From positions 1 through 48,159 of the forward strand of contig JAPKEL010000011.1 of NCBI GenBank assembly GCA_028822065.1: a stretch of 48,159 nt of DNA, read 5' to 3'. The notes below the pieces were generated by a model. The model was not told where the DNA came from. It saw only the letters and a program-made list of their open reading frames with translations, and made no database searches. Positions 27,254 through 36,769 of this stretch are shown here, piece after piece. Origin of the DNA: Woeseiaceae bacterium. GTDB taxonomy: Bacteria > Pseudomonadota > Gammaproteobacteria > Steroidobacterales > Woeseiaceae. Both the position numbers and the translations under genes were made by a program. The first letter of the stretch is position 1; each line of letters begins with the position of its first letter.

Positions 27254-28069
27254 TCAATCCAATCTACCATAAAAAGTCATTCTTGAAGTCTCTGATAGCG
27301 CCACATTTGGTTCAGAATTATAGGCCAGTACGGCTAAAATTCTGGTTAAATCACCTTCCACAGGAGTCACTCTATGAATTGAATTTCTACCTCTAAACAA
27401 AACCAATGCACCAGGATCCATTATTAAGCTCTCATAATTAAGATTTCCTTCTAGTAATTGCTGTACACCATCGAAATTCATTTCATTGTTATCTGCATCT
27501 CTAAAATTTCTGATATATTGGAATTCCCCTCCTTTGTGCGACTGTTGAATTAATAAAGTCACAGCAAAAGATGAATTATCAAAGTGCCAACCCAGCTCTT
27601 GTGACTCAGCTGCATAATGGATATTTATAGAGGATAAATTATCGGCATACTCATACAAATATTTTTCACCAACAACCTCAGCAATAAAATCACGGAATAA
27701 CTCTGATCTATATAAATTTTTCAGGTCAGAATTATCTTCTAACTGATCGTCTGTAATACAGCCTTTAGATGAAATCACTTGTCTATTATAAGGGTGATCG
27801 ACAGGCAAACTTTCATCTGATGGAGCAATATAAACACTATGTTTTTGTTCGCAATAAAATGCTTTATATTGATTCTGTCTACTTTCTTTTATTAACTGCC
27901 TAATAGAATCTTTTCTTAGGAAATCAGGCAAAACAATACAGCCTTCGGCATCTATGGAGCTCTTACATTGATTAATAAAAGAAGATTTATCAAGGGGGTA
28001 TTTATTCAGATTTACTATCGCGTTTAATGATAAATTTTTCTCAGGCATATTAATCTCTTCTAGATCCAT
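27254..28069 (-). CDS. 2-oxoglutarate/Fe(II)-dependent oxygenase family protein
   Basis: The 271-residue protein carries a complete facial triad: His162 and Asp164 in LGWHFDNSSFAV, and His232 in NSIHRVTPVEGD. Arg243 (LTRILAVLAY) is placed to bind the 2-oxoglutarate C5 carboxylate. Because Asp164 is present, hydroxylation or desaturation is expected rather than halogenation. YEYADNLSSINIHY lies before the triad. The substrate is unknown. It overlaps the preceding methyltransferase gene by 10 bp and precedes the SDR by 12 nt, so the three are probably made together. Confidence 0.85.
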   Translation of the reverse strand: MDLEEINMPEKNLSLNAIVNLNKYPLDKSSFINQCKSSIDAEGCIVLPDFLRKDSIRQLIKESRQNQYKAFYCEQKHSVYIAPSDESLPVDHPYNRQVISSKGCITDDQLEDNSDLKNLYRSELFRDFIAEVVGEKYLYEYADNLSSINIHYAAESQELGWHFDNSSFAVTLLIQQSHKGGEFQYIRNFRDADNNEMNFDGVQQLLEGNLNYESLIMDPGALVLFRGRNSIHRVTPVEGDLTRILAVLAYNSEPNVALSETSRMTFYGRLD

Positions 28070-28521
28070 CTTCTGACTTTTTTCTTGTATAGATTATATT
28101 CATCTTGGAATTCATTTTCGAGCATGATTTCCTCATGTTTTATGATTCGATAATTCATTATCGGAATAAACAGAAAGGCAGTAATAATACTGCCAATATT
28201 CCCGCTTAATAATCCGATTCCAAGCAAAATAATAAACATACCCATGTACATGGGGTTTCTGGTCAATGCATACAATTTAATTGTAATCAAAGTTGTTGAT
28301 TTCTTAAATACTATCGCTGTCGTTTTTTGCTTTCGAAATTCTAATAAGGGAGAAATAAGCATTAATAAACTGATCGCTATAAGCGCATAGCCAACCCAAT
28401 TAATAAAAAAAATATCAATTACCTGAAATGATGCATAATTATAGATAACTAATTGAATTATAAGTACAAACAATAATATTAGCAGGGGGATTGGACCCTT
28501 TTCTTTTGTCATTAATTTCAT
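28060..28521 (-). CDS. Isoprenylcysteine/phospholipid-type integral membrane methyltransferase
   Basis: The 153-residue membrane protein has about four hydrophobic segments (10-30, 38-58, 92-108, 110-122). The SAM-binding signature of the ICMT/PEMT family is present: LTRNPMYMGM at 86-95, IIKHEEIMLENEF with HEE at 129-131, and a C-terminal KKVRRWI. The substrate (a lipid, an isoprenoid or a protein end) cannot be told. It shares an ATGA overlap with the trpS stop codon and overlaps the downstream 2OG oxygenase gene by 10 bp. Confidence 0.85.
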   Translation of the reverse strand: MKLMTKEKGPIPLLILLFVLIIQLVIYNYASFQVIDIFFINWVGYALIAISLLMLISPLLEFRKQKTTAIVFKKSTTLITIKLYALTRNPMYMGMFIILLGIGLLSGNIGSIITAFLFIPIMNYRIIKHEEIMLENEFQDEYNLYKKKVRRWI

Positions 28522-29531
28522 TTACTTAACTTTCTGATACCCACAGCATTTCTTATTTCTTGAATATATGGAATTGATATTTCACGGGCCCTATCAGCTC
28601 CTTTTCTCAATTGAACCTCAATTTGTGCAGGATCATCAATCAACTTTTGGTATTCTTTTCTTGCTGGTTTTAATTGAGTATTAATACACTCAAATAAAAT
28701 ATTTTTCATCTCCCCCCATGCAATACCATTGGCATATAATTTTTCTATACTCTGTGTTTCATCTATTGTCGCGAAAGCCCGATATATATCATATAAAACA
28801 GAATCTTTTATATCTTTCGGTTCACCTGGCTCTAGACTATTTGTCTTAATTTTCATAATTAACTTTCTGAGCTGCTTTTCATTAGCGAACAAGGGAATGA
28901 TATTGTCATAACTTTTGCTCATTTTTCTTCCGTCTAAACCCGCTAGCAGAGCTGTGTCTTGGCTTATAATTGCCTCAGGCACAACCAATATATCTCCAAA
29001 ATTATGATTAAATCTCTGAGCGATATCACGCGTCATCTCAATATGCTGTTTTTGATCTCGTCCAACCGGAACTTTGGTAGATTTAAACATTAATATATCT
29101 GCAGCCATTAAAATAGGGTAACTGTATAACGCCATATTAATACCTCGATCCTGATCATTGGCTCCACTATCGACATTATTTTGAACTTGGGCTTTATATG
29201 AATGTGCTCGATTCATTAATCCCTTTGCTGTCATACTGGTTAATATCCAAGTGAGTTCAGGTATCTCAGGAATATCGGATTGCCGATAAAAATAAGCATT
29301 TTCTGTATCCAAGCCCAAGGCCAACCAAGCAGCTGAAATCTCCAAAGTAGAACGCGCAATTCGCTCAGGATCTTCAGCTTTAGCAAGAGCATGTAAATCT
29401 GCAAGAAAATAAAAATTCCTAATATTTTTATCTTGACTGGCTTTAATGCCAGGTCTTATAGCTCCCACATAATTACCAATATGTGGTGTGCCTGTCGTTG
29501 TAATACCCGTCAAGTAAATTTCTTTTGTCAT
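28518..29531 (-). CDS. trpS: Tryptophanyl-tRNA synthetase
   Basis: Class I synthetase charging tRNA-Trp. The 337 residues show TTTGTPHIGNYVGAI (HIGH motif at 17-20), the YPILMAADILMF and PVGRDQKQHIEMTRD segments for tryptophan, and GRKMSKSYDN. It starts 3 nt after the ggt stop codon and is coupled to a downstream methyltransferase gene by a 4 bp ATGA overlap. Placement between ggt and a methyltransferase is not the dam-trpS arrangement of E. coli. Confidence 0.97.
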   Translation of the reverse strand: MTKEIYLTGITTTGTPHIGNYVGAIRPGIKASQDKNIRNFYFLADLHALAKAEDPERIARSTLEISAAWLALGLDTENAYFYRQSDIPEIPELTWILTSMTAKGLMNRAHSYKAQVQNNVDSGANDQDRGINMALYSYPILMAADILMFKSTKVPVGRDQKQHIEMTRDIAQRFNHNFGDILVVPEAIISQDTALLAGLDGRKMSKSYDNIIPLFANEKQLRKLIMKIKTNSLEPGEPKDIKDSVLYDIYRAFATIDETQSIEKLYANGIAWGEMKNILFECINTQLKPARKEYQKLIDDPAQIEVQLRKGADRAREISIPYIQEIRNAVGIRKLSK

Positions 29532-29534
29532 GAT

Positions 29535-31235
29535 TTAATACCCGGCAGCCTGACCATCTTTTCTTGGGTCTGAAGCGCCATAATAAACACCATTCACTTT
29601 ATCCCACATAATGGCTTGATAACCTCCATAAACATTAGTATCAGTAGCGACATTATGCCCAAGTTTTCGTAATTTCTCTCGGGTGGTTTCATTAATAGAT
29701 GTTTCTAAATACAATCTACCTCCATTATTCATCTTTTGATCTGTTGGCTGTGATGATCCTACGTGCCTTATTCTTGCGGCATCACCAGCTTCTTGAAGGT
29801 TCATACCAAAATCAATCATATTAATTAATATCTGCGCATGACCTTGAGGCTGCATTGAGCCCCCCATTAAACCAAATGAAAGCCAGGGTTTATTATCCTT
29901 AGTTACAAATGCGGGAATAATAGTATGAAAAGGTCTTTTATTCGGTGCATAAACATTCGGGTGACCTGTCATTAAGCTAAAAAGCTGCCCTCGATTCTGA
30001 AAGCTGAAACCGAGCTCATCTGAGGTCAATCCAGCACCCATATCACCATAGTTACTCTGGATGAGAGAGACCATATTACCTTCTTTATCTGCTACTGTTA
30101 AATAAATTGTATCGTCATTCTCAAGTTTAATATCGCCCGGTAAAAATTCTTTTGAAGCTAGATTTGGATCAATTAAGCTTCGCCTCTTTTTGGCATACTC
30201 CTTTGTTATCAATATCTCTATGGGAATATCTGAAAAATCAGGGTCAGCATAATATTTCGCCCTATCTTCATAAACAATTTTTTTAGCCTCAACAAATGTA
30301 TGAATATATTCAGCACTCGCAAAACTCATATTAGCTAGATCGAATTCCTCCAGAATATTCAAAAGCTGAAGCACTGCAATGCCTTGAGTATTTGGGGGTA
30401 ACTCAAAAACCTCATAGCCTCGATAATTCGTTGAGACTGGTTTCACCCATTCTGAGGAATGACTAGTAAGATCGTCATAACGTAAAAATGCATCATTTTT
30501 AACCATAAATGCATCAATTTTTTTAGCTATATCACCTTTATAAAATTCATCTCTCCCCATCGTGGCTATTTTTTTGTAGGTGGATGCCAAAGCAGGATTT
30601 TTAAATAATTCCCCTTTTGTTGGCGCTCTTCCATTTGGCATGAATATTTTCCTAAACCCTTCATATTCAGCTCTGGATTGGGCGTTCTCTTTCCAGAGCC
30701 AAGATACTACTTCAGAAACAGGAAACCCATCTTCAGCATAAGATATGGCTGGTTGAAAAATTTCTAGCATCGATAGTCGTCCATACCGATCATGCATCTC
30801 AAACCAACCATCTACAACACCCGGGACCGTGATGGGCAATGGTCCTAAATAAGGTATTTCAGTTAAATTTTGTCCTTTAAGATAATCCAGTGTAAGTAGT
30901 TTTGGAGATCGACCTGAAGCATTTAATCCTTGTAATTCTTGTTTATTTGCGTCCCATATTAAAGCAAACAAATCCCCACCAATCCCGCAACCAGTAGGCT
31001 CTACCAATCCCAATACAGCATTTGCAGCAATAGCAGCATCAATAGCAGTACCTCCGATTTTTAATATATCCAAAGCTGCTTGAGTGGCTAATGGGTGACT
31101 GGTTGCCGCCATACCATTAGTTGCAATCACTTCTGACCTAGACGCAAACGGCAATCCCGTCACTCGATCAAAACCCATCTCTGCGGAAAAAACATTAGTC
31201 ATAAAAAAAATTCCTATAATTAGTATATTTTTCAT
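29535..31235 (-). CDS. ggt: Gamma-glutamyltransferase family protein
   Basis: Exported N-terminal nucleophile hydrolase that cleaves gamma-glutamyl bonds (glutathione). The 566 residues begin with a signal peptide, cleavage probably after FSA at 18. The large subunit has ATSHPLATQAALDIL and PTGCGIGGDLFALIWD. Self-cleavage is expected before Thr376 in NDDTIYLTVADKEGN, followed by LIQSNYGDMGAG and the oxyanion region LMGGSMQPQGHAQ. The nucleophile context T-I-Y-L-T differs from the T-T-H-Y-S of E. coli Ggt and matches a second branch of the family, so glutathione specificity is uncertain. It heads the ggt-trpS run and is divergent from pepQ. Confidence 0.9.
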   Translation of the reverse strand: MKNILIIGIFFMTNVFSAEMGFDRVTGLPFASRSEVIATNGMAATSHPLATQAALDILKIGGTAIDAAIAANAVLGLVEPTGCGIGGDLFALIWDANKQELQGLNASGRSPKLLTLDYLKGQNLTEIPYLGPLPITVPGVVDGWFEMHDRYGRLSMLEIFQPAISYAEDGFPVSEVVSWLWKENAQSRAEYEGFRKIFMPNGRAPTKGELFKNPALASTYKKIATMGRDEFYKGDIAKKIDAFMVKNDAFLRYDDLTSHSSEWVKPVSTNYRGYEVFELPPNTQGIAVLQLLNILEEFDLANMSFASAEYIHTFVEAKKIVYEDRAKYYADPDFSDIPIEILITKEYAKKRRSLIDPNLASKEFLPGDIKLENDDTIYLTVADKEGNMVSLIQSNYGDMGAGLTSDELGFSFQNRGQLFSLMTGHPNVYAPNKRPFHTIIPAFVTKDNKPWLSFGLMGGSMQPQGHAQILINMIDFGMNLQEAGDAARIRHVGSSQPTDQKMNNGGRLYLETSINETTREKLRKLGHNVATDTNVYGGYQAIMWDKVNGVYYGASDPRKDGQAAGY

Positions 31236-31345
31236 TCTTTGCCTTTATAAATTTAAAGCCTCATTCAATAATGCCTAGATTAAAAACTAATTAATACCCC
31301 CATTTCATTCACAATACAAAACACCACTATCGGTAAATAAAAGAT

Positions 31346-32710
31346 ATGATACTAAGAATGAATAATAAGCAATTTACAAATACAAAGTGCCTAAAGAAAA
31401 TATATCCGGCACATCTAGATAGATTGAAAACAGAGTTTGATCAAATTCTGGACGATTCTCAATATCAGTATGCAATAATATTCTCAGGGGCAATAAAACA
31501 CTCCAAAATGGATGATAACCCATACCCATTTCGAGCCAATCCATACTTTTGTCGCTGGCTTCCTTTGATCCAACACCCTAATTGCTATCTTGTTTATCAG
31601 TCAGGCAAAAAACCTATACTTATTTACTTTCAAGAAAAAGATTTTTGGCATAAGTCAGTGGAATTTCCATCGTCATACTGGGTTAAATATTTCAAAGTCA
31701 TAATAGTAAGCTCAATTAAAGAAGTATCGCCCCATCTGCCATCAAATAATAAGGAATGCTTTTTTATAACAGATGATTTAGTGGACGAGAAATATACTAA
31801 TGGTATAAATAATATCAATCCAATAAACGTAATCAATATTTTAAACTACAGTAGAACCACTAAAACCAAATATGAAATTGAATGTCTAAGAGCAGCTTCA
31901 AAAAGAGCTGTTAGTGGACATCTTATCGCCAAAAATAAATTTAAGAATGGGGCTTCTGAGTTTGATATTCACTTATCTTATTGCAAGGCTACAAATCATT
32001 CAGAAAATGAACTGCCTTATAAAAACATAATCGCAATTAATGAGAATGCATCTATTTTGCATTATCAACATTACATGAAAAATAAAACAAATAATCCATC
32101 CTCTTTTTTAATTGATGCTGGAGCTTGCGTAAATGGTTATGCAGCAGATATTACACGCACTTATGCTTTTAAGAATAATGAATTTCAATCTCTAATTGAT
32201 GCTATGGATAAGGTGCAACAAGAAATTATTAACTTAATTAAGATTGATATAACCTTTATTGAATTACATCTAAATGCACATGAAAAAATCGCAAAATTAA
32301 TTCAACAATTTGGACTGGCAAATGGCTCAATAGAATCATTAATAAGTAATAAAATTACAAATACATTCTTTCCCCATGGACTGGGTCACTTCCTAGGATT
32401 GCAAGTGCATGATGTTGGAGGCTTTCTAGAGAACTCTCAGGGCAAGAAAATACAAAAATCTAAGCAGCATCCTAACCTACGCTTAAATAGAAAAATTGAG
32501 AAAAATCAGATATTTACAATTGAACCAGGTTTATATGCAATTGATTTATTGATCAATAAAGCAAAAATTGATGGGACCTCTAAGATGCTAAATATAGAAA
32601 AAATTGCTTGGCTAAAACCTTATGGCGGCATCAGAATTGAAGACAATATTAGAGTATTAGATGAGGGCGTAGAGAATCTTACAAGAGATGCTTTTGCAGA
32701 GAGGTATTAA
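31346..32710 (+). CDS. pepQ: Xaa-Pro dipeptidase (prolidase)
   Basis: PepQ hydrolyses Xaa-Pro dipeptides with two divalent metals. The 454 residues match E. coli PepQ along their length, including DDNPYPFRANPYF at 56-68. All five metal ligands are visible: Asp257 (LIDAGA), Asp268 (AADITRTY), His348 (PHGLGH), Glu393 (TIEPGLY) and Glu432 (GGIRIEDN). The start is ATG 31346 or, four codons on, ATG 31358; neither has a strong ribosome site. Lysine and asparagine are frequent, in line with AT bias. Its stop codon overlaps the convergent phhB stop by 3 bp within a 4 bp overlap. Confidence 0.95.
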   Translation: MILRMNNKQFTNTKCLKKIYPAHLDRLKTEFDQILDDSQYQYAIIFSGAIKHSKMDDNPYPFRANPYFCRWLPLIQHPNCYLVYQSGKKPILIYFQEKDFWHKSVEFPSSYWVKYFKVIIVSSIKEVSPHLPSNNKECFFITDDLVDEKYTNGINNINPINVINILNYSRTTKTKYEIECLRAASKRAVSGHLIAKNKFKNGASEFDIHLSYCKATNHSENELPYKNIIAINENASILHYQHYMKNKTNNPSSFLIDAGACVNGYAADITRTYAFKNNEFQSLIDAMDKVQQEIINLIKIDITFIELHLNAHEKIAKLIQQFGLANGSIESLISNKITNTFFPHGLGHFLGLQVHDVGGFLENSQGKKIQKSKQHPNLRLNRKIEKNQIFTIEPGLYAIDLLINKAKIDGTSKMLNIEKIAWLKPYGGIRIEDNIRVLDEGVENLTRDAFAERY

Positions 32711-33003
32711 ATCATCAAATTAGCAACTTCATCCATGCTCTTAGCTAAGAGAAAATCCTTTTCAGATATTCCAGAAACTTCATGAGTTATTAAACTAACA
32801 GTCACCTTATTATAAATATTGAACCATTCAGGATGATGATTGATTCTTTCTGCTTCTAAAGCCATAAGCGTCATGAATTTAAATGCTTCATTAAAATCAG
32901 AAAATACAAAAACGCGCTGTAATTTAGAATGCTCATAAACCCATGAATCTAATTCTTTTAATTTAATTAATATTTCTTTTTTATTTAATTTATCCATGAT
33001 CAT
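32707..33003 (-). CDS. phhB: Pterin-4a-carbinolamine dehydratase
   Basis: PhhB dehydrates 4a-hydroxytetrahydropterin, recycling the pterin cofactor of aromatic amino acid hydroxylases. The 98-residue protein has the active-site signature RINHHPEWFNIYNKV (His56, His57, Pro58, Glu59, Trp60) and VSLITHEVSGIS with His74. No phenylalanine hydroxylase gene (phhA) is in the window, so the partner is elsewhere or the protein has another role. The start could be ATG 33003 or 32997. It follows an SDR gene by 16 nt. Confidence 0.93.
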   Translation of the reverse strand: MIMDKLNKKEILIKLKELDSWVYEHSKLQRVFVFSDFNEAFKFMTLMALEAERINHHPEWFNIYNKVTVSLITHEVSGISEKDFLLAKSMDEVANLMI

Positions 33004-33019
33004 GATTCTCTTGATGTTA

Positions 33020-33841
33020 CTAATTATGACTGAGTGCTTTTAACTTTTTTTTAATTCGCTGCCCTTTTCTTTTCAAAGAAGGCGCGACTAATAAAGCTAG
33101 TTTAGGAAATAAATAAGTAATATTTGTAAGAAAACCACTTAATTTGGGCATTGATTGCTCAATTTTATTATTAGCACATAAATTCAATATAGCTGCAGCC
33201 ACTTCATCCACAGTGCTAATGCTTTGCGAAAAAGTTATATCTGATACAGCATCTATATCATCCATTATAAAAGGTGTATCAATTGGACCTGGTGAGACTA
33301 CTGCAATTTTTACATTTTTGTCTTCACGCTCATTCGCTAATGCATAAGTAAAAGCTCTAAGTCCAAATTTAGAAGATGAATAAACTGAAGATCCTGGAAC
33401 TGGAGTTCTGCCAGCAAGCGATGCAACATTAATGATCGCACAATTTTTGTTTTTCATATAAGGGATGACTAAGCGACTTAATATAATGGGTGCCTTTAGA
33501 TTCACATCTATCATTCTACCTAGTTCACTAGGATCACTTTCCTCAACAAGACCACGCTTGTGATAACCAGCATTATTGATCAAAATATCAATAGAACTAT
33601 ATTCAGCCAAAGTTTTTTTAACCAGGTTCTCACAATCTTCAAATTTTGAGACATCCATAGAAACAGTTAGAACTCTAGATACGCTTTTTAGCTCGTTAAA
33701 TACACGATCTAAATTTTCTTGATTTCTTGCTACAAGAACTAGATTTGCACCATTATTAGCAAAATGACGCGCCGTTGCTTCTCCGACACCAGAGGAGGCG
33801 CCAGTCACGATTACGGTTTGATTTATGTGTGACCTCTTCAT
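33020..33841 (-). CDS. Short-chain dehydrogenase/reductase
   Basis: The 273-residue classical SDR has the cofactor motif TGASSGVG at 13-20, NNAG at 89-92, Ser141 and the YSSSK motif (Tyr154, Lys158). VSPGPIDTPF follows. The C-terminal 40 residues are basic and hydrophobic (YLFPKLALLVAPSLKRKGQ), suggesting membrane association as in DltE/YqjQ-type SDRs. Substrate unknown. It sits just downstream of the rplQ terminator and 16 nt before phhB; a quinonoid dihydropteridine reductase-like role with PhhB is possible but unsupported. Confidence 0.88.
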   Translation of the reverse strand: MKRSHINQTVIVTGASSGVGEATARHFANNGANLVLVARNQENLDRVFNELKSVSRVLTVSMDVSKFEDCENLVKKTLAEYSSIDILINNAGYHKRGLVEESDPSELGRMIDVNLKAPIILSRLVIPYMKNKNCAIINVASLAGRTPVPGSSVYSSSKFGLRAFTYALANEREDKNVKIAVVSPGPIDTPFIMDDIDAVSDITFSQSISTVDEVAAAILNLCANNKIEQSMPKLSGFLTNITYLFPKLALLVAPSLKRKGQRIKKKLKALSHN

Positions 33842-33859
33842 AAAAGACTAAGTAAGTAC

Positions 33860-33894
33860 AAGTAAAAGAATTAAAGTACTTCAAACACTTTAAT
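33860..33894 (-). terminator. Probable terminator after rplQ
   Basis: On the minus strand ATTAAAGT, a 9 nt loop and ACTTTAAT form an 8 bp stem 13 nt after the rplQ stop codon, followed by TTCTTTTACTT. The stem is AT-rich and the U-tract broken, so it would be a weak terminator for the alpha operon. Confidence 0.5.
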
Positions 33895-33907
33895 TAATCA
33901 ATAACAA

Positions 33908-34303
33908 CTAGGCTTCGGCTTCTTCGTCGGTAGTTATCTCATTTATAGGTCCATCGACTAACTGAACCATTGCCATGGGAGCTGCATCTCCAGTTCGAGG
34001 TCCAATTTTTAATATTCGCACGTATCCACCTGGACGATCAATAAATCTCGGACCGATATCAGAAAACAGCTTACCTACCACGGCCTTATCACGCAATCTA
34101 TCAAAAGCGAGTCTACGATTAGCGACGCCATCTTTTTTCGCAAGTGTAATTAAAGGTTCAACAACTCGACGCAATTCTTTTGCCTTAGGAACAGTTGTTT
34201 TTATAGTTTCATGCAACAATAGTGATGTTGACATATTACGAAACATAGCTTTCCTATGGGAGCTATTTCGACCTAGCTTACGTCCTGATTTTCTGTGGCG
34301 CAT
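33908..34303 (-). CDS. rplQ: 50S ribosomal protein L17
   Basis: Large-subunit protein near the exit-tunnel opening. The 131 residues start [20 protein letters not shown], the exact family signature, and include [14 protein letters not shown] and [17 protein letters not shown] short acidic tail (TTDEEAEA) extends past the core. It is the last gene of the tuf-to-rplQ ribosomal run, 35 nt after rpoA, and is followed by a hairpin. Confidence 0.98.
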   Translation of the reverse strand: MRHRKSGRKLGRNSSHRKAMFRNMSTSLLLHETIKTTVPKAKELRRVVEPLITLAKKDGVANRRLAFDRLRDKAVVGKLFSDIGPRFIDRPGGYVRILKIGPRTGDAAPMAMVQLVDGPINEITTDEEAEA

Positions 34304-34338
34304 AATAAATACTCTTTAATTAATACAAGCAAATTTAT

Positions 34339-35322
34339 TTATTGAGCAAGGCTAGCTGGAGGCCAATTTTCAAGCCTCATACCCAATGTTAATCCATGAC
34401 TATCAAGGATTTCTTTAATTTCTGTTAAAGACTTCTTACCTAGATTTGGTGTACGTAATAACTCAACCTCAGTCCGCTGTACCAAATCACCTATATACAT
34501 AACACTTTCTGCTTTCAAGCAATTTGCAGAGCGGACAGTTAATTCTAGCTCATCAACTGGACGAAGAAGGATTGGATCCACTAAATTCTCATCTTCCTCA
34601 TTATCGCCTTCTTCTTCTCTCTCCAAGTCAACAAAAACTGACAACTGATCTTTTAATATACTTCCAGCATGTCTAATTGCTTCTTCAGGATCAATAGTCC
34701 CATTGGTTTCTATATCAATAATTAATTTATCCAGATCTGTTCTTTGCTCTACACGGGCAGCCTCAACATCATATGAAACACGATGAACAGGACTGAATGA
34801 AGCATCAAGTTGCAATCTTCCTATTGGACCTGCTTCTTCTTCAAAAACTGGCCCTCTTGTGGCAGGACGATAACCACGTCCTCGCTCAACAGTCAGTTTC
34901 ATTGATAAACTACCAGTGCTTGATAAATTTGCTATAACAATATCAGGATTCATAACTTCTACATCATGCTCAAGAATAATATCAGCACCGGTAACTGGAC
35001 CAGGACCTTTTTTTGATATACTTAGCTCAGCTAAGCTTCTTCCGTGCATCATTATTGCAACTTTCTTTAAATTTAATAAGATATCTACAACATCTTCTTG
35101 CACACCATCAATACTGGTATATTCATGCAAGACACCATCGATCTCAGCTTCAACAATAGCTGATCCTGGCATTGATGATAATAAAATTCTTCGCAAAGCA
35201 TTACCAAGTGTATGACCGTAACCACGTTCAAATGGTTCAATTACAACTTTGGCTTGCAAATCATTGGACGATACAACTTTTACATTGCGCGGCTTTAAAA
35301 ACTCATTAACAGATTCGTGCAT
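34339..35322 (-). CDS. rpoA: DNA-directed RNA polymerase subunit alpha
   Basis: Alpha dimerises to start RNA polymerase assembly, and its C-terminal domain contacts UP elements and activators. The 327 residues comprise the N-terminal domain ([20 protein letters not shown], then [20 protein letters not shown]), an acidic linker ([13 protein letters not shown]) and the C-terminal domain [12 protein letters not shown] with the DNA-binding Arg, then [14 protein letters not shown]. The linker is more acidic than in E. coli. It follows rpsD by 18 nt in the canonical alpha order. Confidence 0.98.
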   Translation of the reverse strand: MHESVNEFLKPRNVKVVSSNDLQAKVVIEPFERGYGHTLGNALRRILLSSMPGSAIVEAEIDGVLHEYTSIDGVQEDVVDILLNLKKVAIMMHGRSLAELSISKKGPGPVTGADIILEHDVEVMNPDIVIANLSSTGSLSMKLTVERGRGYRPATRGPVFEEEAGPIGRLQLDASFSPVHRVSYDVEAARVEQRTDLDKLIIDIETNGTIDPEEAIRHAGSILKDQLSVFVDLEREEEGDNEEDENLVDPILLRPVDELELTVRSANCLKAESVMYIGDLVQRTEVELLRTPNLGKKSLTEIKEILDSHGLTLGMRLENWPPASLAQ

Positions 35323-35340
35323 GGGTATATATCCTCCTAA

Positions 35341-35961
35341 CTATTTCGAGTACAACTCGACTACTAAATTTTCATTTATATCGGGAAGAATATCTTCTCG
35401 ACCCGGTAATGATTTCATGATGCCTGTCATTTTCTTTGAATCCACTTGCACCCATTCAGGCAGACCTATTTGTCCGGCAATCTCTAAGGCACTTTGGATA
35501 CGAAGTTGTTTTTTTGATTTTTCTCTTATTGAGACTGAATCTCCAGCTGCAATTTGTGCAGACGGAATATTAACAACCACACCATTAACTTCAATACTTT
35601 TGTGACTTACCAGTTGTCTAGCCTCAGCTCTTGTAGAGGCATAACCCATTCGGTAAACAACATTATCTAAACGTCCCTCAAGCAAAGACAAAAGGTTCTC
35701 ACCCGTTGATCCTTTTAACTGAGCTGCTCGTTTATAATAATTCAGAAATTGTCGCTCTAAAACACCATACATACGACGTAATTTCTGTTTTTCTCTTAAC
35801 TGCAATCCATAATCAGATACTCTAGGTCTTCTTTGTCCGGCCCCACCAGGTGGCACCTCAAGTTTACATTTCGACTCTAAAGGTCGAACTCCACTTTTAA
35901 GAAACAAATCTGTCCCTTCTCTTCTGGATAATTTACATTTTGGTCCTGTATATCTAGCCAT
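35341..35961 (-). CDS. rpsD: 30S ribosomal protein S4
   Basis: Primary 16S rRNA-binding protein of the 30S body; in E. coli it also represses the alpha operon. The 206 residues start [20 protein letters not shown] and contain the S4 RNA-binding domain [31 protein letters not shown]. The usual feedback target, a leader ahead of rpsM, appears to be absent here because only 23 nt separate rpmJ from rpsM. The gene follows rpsK by 12 nt. Confidence 0.98.
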   Translation of the reverse strand: MARYTGPKCKLSRREGTDLFLKSGVRPLESKCKLEVPPGGAGQRRPRVSDYGLQLREKQKLRRMYGVLERQFLNYYKRAAQLKGSTGENLLSLLEGRLDNVVYRMGYASTRAEARQLVSHKSIEVNGVVVNIPSAQIAAGDSVSIREKSKKQLRIQSALEIAGQIGLPEWVQVDSKKMTGIMKSLPGREDILPDINENLVVELYSK

Positions 35962-35973
35962 TTCTTATTGCCT

Positions 35974-36354
35974 CTAAACGCGACGCTTTTTAGGTGGTCG
36001 ACACCCGTTATGAGGAATTGGTGTTACATCCTCGATATTTTGAATTTGAAAACCCAATGCATTAAGTGCTCTAACCGCAGATTCTCTTCCTGGTCCTGGT
36101 CCACGAACTCGCACATCAACATTCTTGACACCGAATTCTAGCGCAGCTTTGCCCGCCTTATCTGAAGCAACTTGTGCTGCAAATGGGGTAGATTTTCTTG
36201 AGCCTCGGAAACCACAACCACCTGATGTTGCCCAGGATAATGTGTTCCCTTGACGATCAGTAATGGTAATTATCGTATTATTGAAAGATGCATGAATGTG
36301 CGCTATCGCATCCACAACATGTTTTTTAACTTTCTTTTTCTTAGTATCTGCCAT
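35974..36354 (-). CDS. rpsK: 30S ribosomal protein S11
   Basis: Platform protein of the 30S subunit near the mRNA exit and helix 45. The 126 residues have [40 protein letters not shown] and the C-terminal [17 protein letters not shown]. It follows rpsM by 35 nt and precedes rpsD by 12 nt, as in other gammaproteobacteria. Confidence 0.98.
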   Translation of the reverse strand: MADTKKKKVKKHVVDAIAHIHASFNNTIITITDRQGNTLSWATSGGCGFRGSRKSTPFAAQVASDKAGKAALEFGVKNVDVRVRGPGPGRESAVRALNALGFQIQNIEDVTPIPHNGCRPPKKRRV

Positions 36355-36389
36355 TATTTTTCCTGTTATTAGCTTCTTTAAGACAATGC

Positions 36390-36746
36390 TTATCTTTTGA
36401 TTGGACGACGTGGCCCTTTCCTAGTTCTAGCATTGTTTTTAGTATTTTGGCCTCTTAACGGCAATCCACGCCTATGTCGAATTCCTCTATAACAACCTAA
36501 ATCCATCAATCTTTTTATATTCATTGATGATTCACGCCTTAAGTCACCTTCGACAGTGAATTTAGCAACCGCATCTCGCAATCCTACAACCTCAGGTTCA
36601 GCCAAATCCTTAACTTTAGTCTCTGGTTTTACACCCGCAGAATTGCATATTTGCTGCGCCCTTGTATTCCCAATTCCATATATCTCTGTCAATGCTATGA
36701 CAACATGTTTATTTAATGGGATATTTATTCCTGCTATACGAGCCAC
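36390..36746 (-). CDS. rpsM: 30S ribosomal protein S13
   Basis: Head protein of the 30S subunit; it contacts the P-site tRNA with its tail and bridges to L5. The 118 residues start [20 protein letters not shown] and include the helix-two-turn-helix [13 protein letters not shown], and [14 protein letters not shown] with the basic tail [13 protein letters not shown]. It begins only 23 nt after the rpmJ stop codon, too close for the S4-binding pseudoknot leader found in E. coli. Confidence 0.98.
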   Translation of the reverse strand: MARIAGINIPLNKHVVIALTEIYGIGNTRAQQICNSAGVKPETKVKDLAEPEVVGLRDAVAKFTVEGDLRRESSMNIKRLMDLGCYRGIRHRRGLPLRGQNTKNNARTRKGPRRPIKR

Positions 36747-36769
36747 TTATCTATACCTTCCCTTTTTAT

